A DNA stretch of 64,000 nt, from assembly GCF_003205515.1 (NCBI RefSeq), contig NZ_KZ826488.1:1-64000 (forward strand), read 5' to 3'. The position numbers were made by a program, and so were the translations under genes. This DNA comes from Litorivita pollutaquae (GTDB lineage: Bacteria; Pseudomonadota; Alphaproteobacteria; Rhodobacterales; Rhodobacteraceae). The notes under the pieces were generated by a model, which ran no database searches, had not been told where the DNA came from, and saw only the letters and a list, made by a program, of their open reading frames with translations. This document shows positions 62,051-64,000 of this stretch, one piece after another (positions within the stretch are counted from its first letter, which is position 1; each line of letters begins with the position of its first letter).

Positions 62051-62863
62051 TCAGCTCAACCAACGCTTACGCCGGCTGTAATGCTTCACATTGTGGAAGT
62101 CGGTGCCTTCACCGCCACCAAGATAGAATTCTTGGATATCGGAGTTGGACTTGAGAGCTTCCGCAGTGCCGTTCATGACGACACGACCGTTTTCAATCAG
62201 ATATCCTTCCGAAACGATCTCCAAAGCGGCCAGAGCATTCTGTTCCACAAGGAGAACCGACATGCCTTCTTCTTTGTTGATCTTCTGAAGGATGCCGAAG
62301 ATCTCGGCCACCAAGAACGGCGCAAGGCCGAGGCTCGGTTCGTCCAGCATCAACAGCTTCGGTTGCGTCACCAACGCCCTGCCGATGGCGAGCATTTGCT
62401 GCTCGCCTCCGGACAGATACCCGGCTTGCGAATTGCGGCGTTCGGCGAGACGGGGGAAGTAAGCGTAGATCTTTTCCTTCTCCGCATTCAGCGTCGACCG
62501 GGACATCCCCGTCGGCGCAGCAGCGGTCAGGTTCTCGTCCGGAGACAGATGTTCAAAGACACGGCGCCCTTCGATGACGTGACAGATACCTTTCTGCACG
62601 CGATTTTGAGCCAGTGCGTCGGTAATATCTTCTCCTTCGAACTTGATCTCCCCGCGGCTGATACGTCCACGTTCAGCTTTCAAAAGACCGCTGATCGCTT
62701 TCAGGGTTGTGCTTTTTCCCGCCCCGTTCGAGCCCAAAAGCGCGATCATCTCGCCTTTTGGAACTTGAACAGAGACACCTTTGATTGCCAGCATCACGTT
62801 GTCGTACAGCACCTCGACACTGTTCATCGACAGAATGGGCTGGGCTTCTGCTTTATCTTGCAT
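62051..62863 (-). CDS. LIV-type ABC transporter ATPase (LivF-type), second importer
   Basis: 270 residues. It has Walker A GSNGAGKST, the signature LSGGEQQMLAIGRAL, Walker B LLMLDEPSLGLAP, and VEQNALAALEIVSEGYLIENG. The C-terminus HYSRRKRWLS matches the basic tail of the LivF-type protein at 37537. It is encoded between the LivM-type permease and the two binding proteins. The LivG-type partner of this importer is not in the window and is presumably further right. Confidence 0.88.
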   Translation of the reverse strand: MQDKAEAQPILSMNSVEVLYDNVMLAIKGVSVQVPKGEMIALLGSNGAGKSTTLKAISGLLKAERGRISRGEIKFEGEDITDALAQNRVQKGICHVIEGRRVFEHLSPDENLTAAAPTGMSRSTLNAEKEKIYAYFPRLAERRNSQAGYLSGGEQQMLAIGRALVTQPKLLMLDEPSLGLAPFLVAEIFGILQKINKEEGMSVLLVEQNALAALEIVSEGYLIENGRVVMNGTAEALKSNSDIQEFYLGGGEGTDFHNVKHYSRRKRWLS

Positions 62864-62875
62864 CGGGATCTCTCT

Positions 62876-63949
62876 TTATTTTCTGAGCTGATCGAAGGGC
62901 CAGACCATCAAATATTCTCTGATGTTGCCGTAGAGCTTACCAAGCCCCAGCGGTTCGATCAAAAGAATGACGACAATCAGCGCACCATAGACCGCGTTCG
63001 GGATATGAGCGAGCGTTTCAACGTTGATCTGCATTCCAATCGCCTCGCTGCCTGCGGCAACCAGACCATTCACCAGACCCGGAACAAGCAGGATCAAAGC
63101 AACCCCGAAGTAGGATCCGATGATGCTACCAAGACCGCCAACGATCACCATCGCAAGCACCTGGATTGAAACGTTCACCGAGAACTGCTCAGGCGCAGCC
63201 AAGAAGAAGAAGGTTGCGACAAGCAATGCACCGCTAACGCCCGCGATAAAGGACGACGTCGCAAAGGCCAGGATCTTGTAGTAGAAACTGTTCACACCCA
63301 AGATCGCGGCTGCGAAGTCTTTTTCCCGCACGGCGACCAGAGCACGACCAAGGCCGGTGCGCTTCAGGTTCAGCATGAAAATCGTCACCAACACACACCA
63401 TCCGAAGGCGACATAGTAGTAGCCGGCGTCAGAGGTGATGTCCTGCCCAAGCAAGGCCAGAGTAGGAGATTGCAACGACGCGTGCGAGCCGCCCGAGATT
63501 GCTGGCGAGTGGGTCAACACCCAATCCATTACGAACTGCATCGCAAGGGTGGTAAGCGCCAGATACAAACCTTTGACCCGCAGAGCGGCGAAGGCGAAGA
63601 GGCTACCAATCACCGAAGAGGCCAGGCCCCCGATGATCAGAGCGAACTCCCAAGGCACGCCAAACTTTGCGGCGTGGATCGCGGAGTAAGCCCCAACAGC
63701 CATAACCGCAGCATAGCCCAAGTGAAGCTGACCGGCCCAACCCGTCACCAGGTTCAGCCCAAGTGCGGCCGCAGTCCAGATGAGCCAAGGCAGCATGTAG
63801 CTGTTCAGGTAAAGCGACGGGATAATGAACGGTGCCGCCACCCCGATGATTAGGAAAAAGACCGCCAGATTTCGGTCCGCAGGGACCTTGAACATACGAC
63901 TGTCTGAAATGTAATCGGCGTGATGGACACCGGAAAGTCGGTAAAACAT
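62876..63949 (-). CDS. LIV-type ABC transporter permease (LivM-type), second importer
   Basis: 357 residues with about ten hydrophobic segments. VTGWAGQLHLGYAAVMAVGAY is the LivM signature (usual GQ-x-SLG), and KRTGLGRALVAVREKDFAAAILGVN the ATPase-coupling loop. The gene starts three bases after the stop of the LivH-type permease gene at the window edge. It forms the channel of the importer that uses the tandem binding proteins. Confidence 0.88.
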   Translation of the reverse strand: MFYRLSGVHHADYISDSRMFKVPADRNLAVFFLIIGVAAPFIIPSLYLNSYMLPWLIWTAAALGLNLVTGWAGQLHLGYAAVMAVGAYSAIHAAKFGVPWEFALIIGGLASSVIGSLFAFAALRVKGLYLALTTLAMQFVMDWVLTHSPAISGGSHASLQSPTLALLGQDITSDAGYYYVAFGWCVLVTIFMLNLKRTGLGRALVAVREKDFAAAILGVNSFYYKILAFATSSFIAGVSGALLVATFFFLAAPEQFSVNVSIQVLAMVIVGGLGSIIGSYFGVALILLVPGLVNGLVAAGSEAIGMQINVETLAHIPNAVYGALIVVILLIEPLGLGKLYGNIREYLMVWPFDQLRK

Positions 63950-63952
63950 CTT

Positions 63953-64000
63953 TTATACCCTTTCGATGTCGTGACGGCCGAACAATCCATGTGGACGGAT
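63953..64000 (-). CDS. LIV-type ABC transporter permease (LivH-type), C-terminal end only (partial)
   Basis: The last 15 codons and TAA of a gene that begins beyond the window. They read IRPHGLFGRHDIERV, matching the ending IRPTGLFGWRTIERV of the LivH-type permease at 34267. This fixes the gene order livH-livM-livF-binding proteins for the second importer. Confidence 0.8.
   Translation of the reverse strand: MRPHGLFGRHDIERV

Noticed and set aside
1-64000. CRISPR array, tRNA, rRNA, phage or insertion sequence
   Set aside because: No regularly spaced direct repeats, cloverleaf-like tRNA features, rRNA segments, integrase or transposase genes were recognised.

Overview
The window looks like a chromosomal segment of an alphaproteobacterium, most likely a marine member of the Roseobacter group (Rhodobacterales). 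The grounds are GC-rich codon use, an ectABC-ask ectoine operon with an EctR-type MarR regulator, and protein families typical of that group; no rRNA or tRNA is present to confirm it. About 55 genes are packed tightly, many with ATGA or TAATG stop/start overlaps. Nearly all encode coenzyme-A thioester catabolism. I see no phage, insertion sequence, CRISPR array, tRNA or rRNA.

Layout. (1) 1-3846, plus: two isovaleryl-CoA-dehydrogenase-type enzymes (the first only a C-terminal end), a dienoyl-CoA-reductase-like SDR, a crotonase and two hotdog thioesterases. (2) 3865-5238, minus: a regulator made of two complete TetR units fused head to tail, divergent from a BadH-like dehydrogenase (5329), followed by an acetyl-CoA-synthetase-like ligase and an NmrA-like protein. 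(3) 9549-15191, minus: ectR-ectA-ectB-ectC-ask plus a flavodoxin-like protein, a compatible-solute cassette set inside the catabolic region. (4) 15638-17671, minus: a FadH/old-yellow-enzyme-type reductase, divergent from a long plus operon at 17768-30629: three acyl-CoA dehydrogenases, crotonase, PaaK-type CoA ligase, biotin-dependent acyl-CoA carboxylase (both subunits), HMG-CoA-lyase homologue, MFE-2-type dehydrogenase, short citrate-synthase-family lyase and another SDR. (5) 31399-42903, plus: a complete LIV-type ABC importer with an acyl-CoA synthetase gene inside its operon, then SDR, crotonase, thiolase and acyl-CoA dehydrogenase, with a CaiB-family pseudogene in between. (6) 43085-52202, minus: two operons with a divergent PaaK-like protein, a heteromeric acyl-CoA dehydrogenase pair, MaoC hydratases, a transglutaminase-like protein, an alpha-methylacyl-CoA racemase, and a Cys-less thiolase-fold protein with its DUF35 partner. 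(7) 52307-54647, plus: two CaiB-type CoA-transferases. (8) 54669-64000, minus: acyl-CoA dehydrogenase, EtfBA, two crotonases and most of a second LIV-type importer with two binding proteins.

How it fits together. The inferred flow is uptake of an organic acid, CoA activation, flavin-dependent dehydrogenation feeding EtfAB, hydration, and cleavage by three routes: thiolysis, a probable retro-aldol step (thiolase-like plus DUF35), and a carboxylation-then-lyase module reminiscent of leucine (Liu) or acyclic terpene (Atu) catabolism. An alpha-methylacyl-CoA racemase and MFE-2-type enzymes point to a methyl-branched or alicyclic/isoprenoid/sterol-like acid. The true substrate is unknown, and no steroid-ring or aromatic-ring oxygenase is present.

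Regulation. A 16-bp palindrome, TCTAACA-NN-TGTTAGA, occurs in perfect or near-perfect form in front of the tandem TetR gene and five other transcription units (5248, 17709, 31316, 48595, 52255, 55865). This ties the separate blocks into one probable regulon. The tandem TetR protein, its operator set and the carboxylation/aldolase pathway they appear to control are the most promising undescribed system here.
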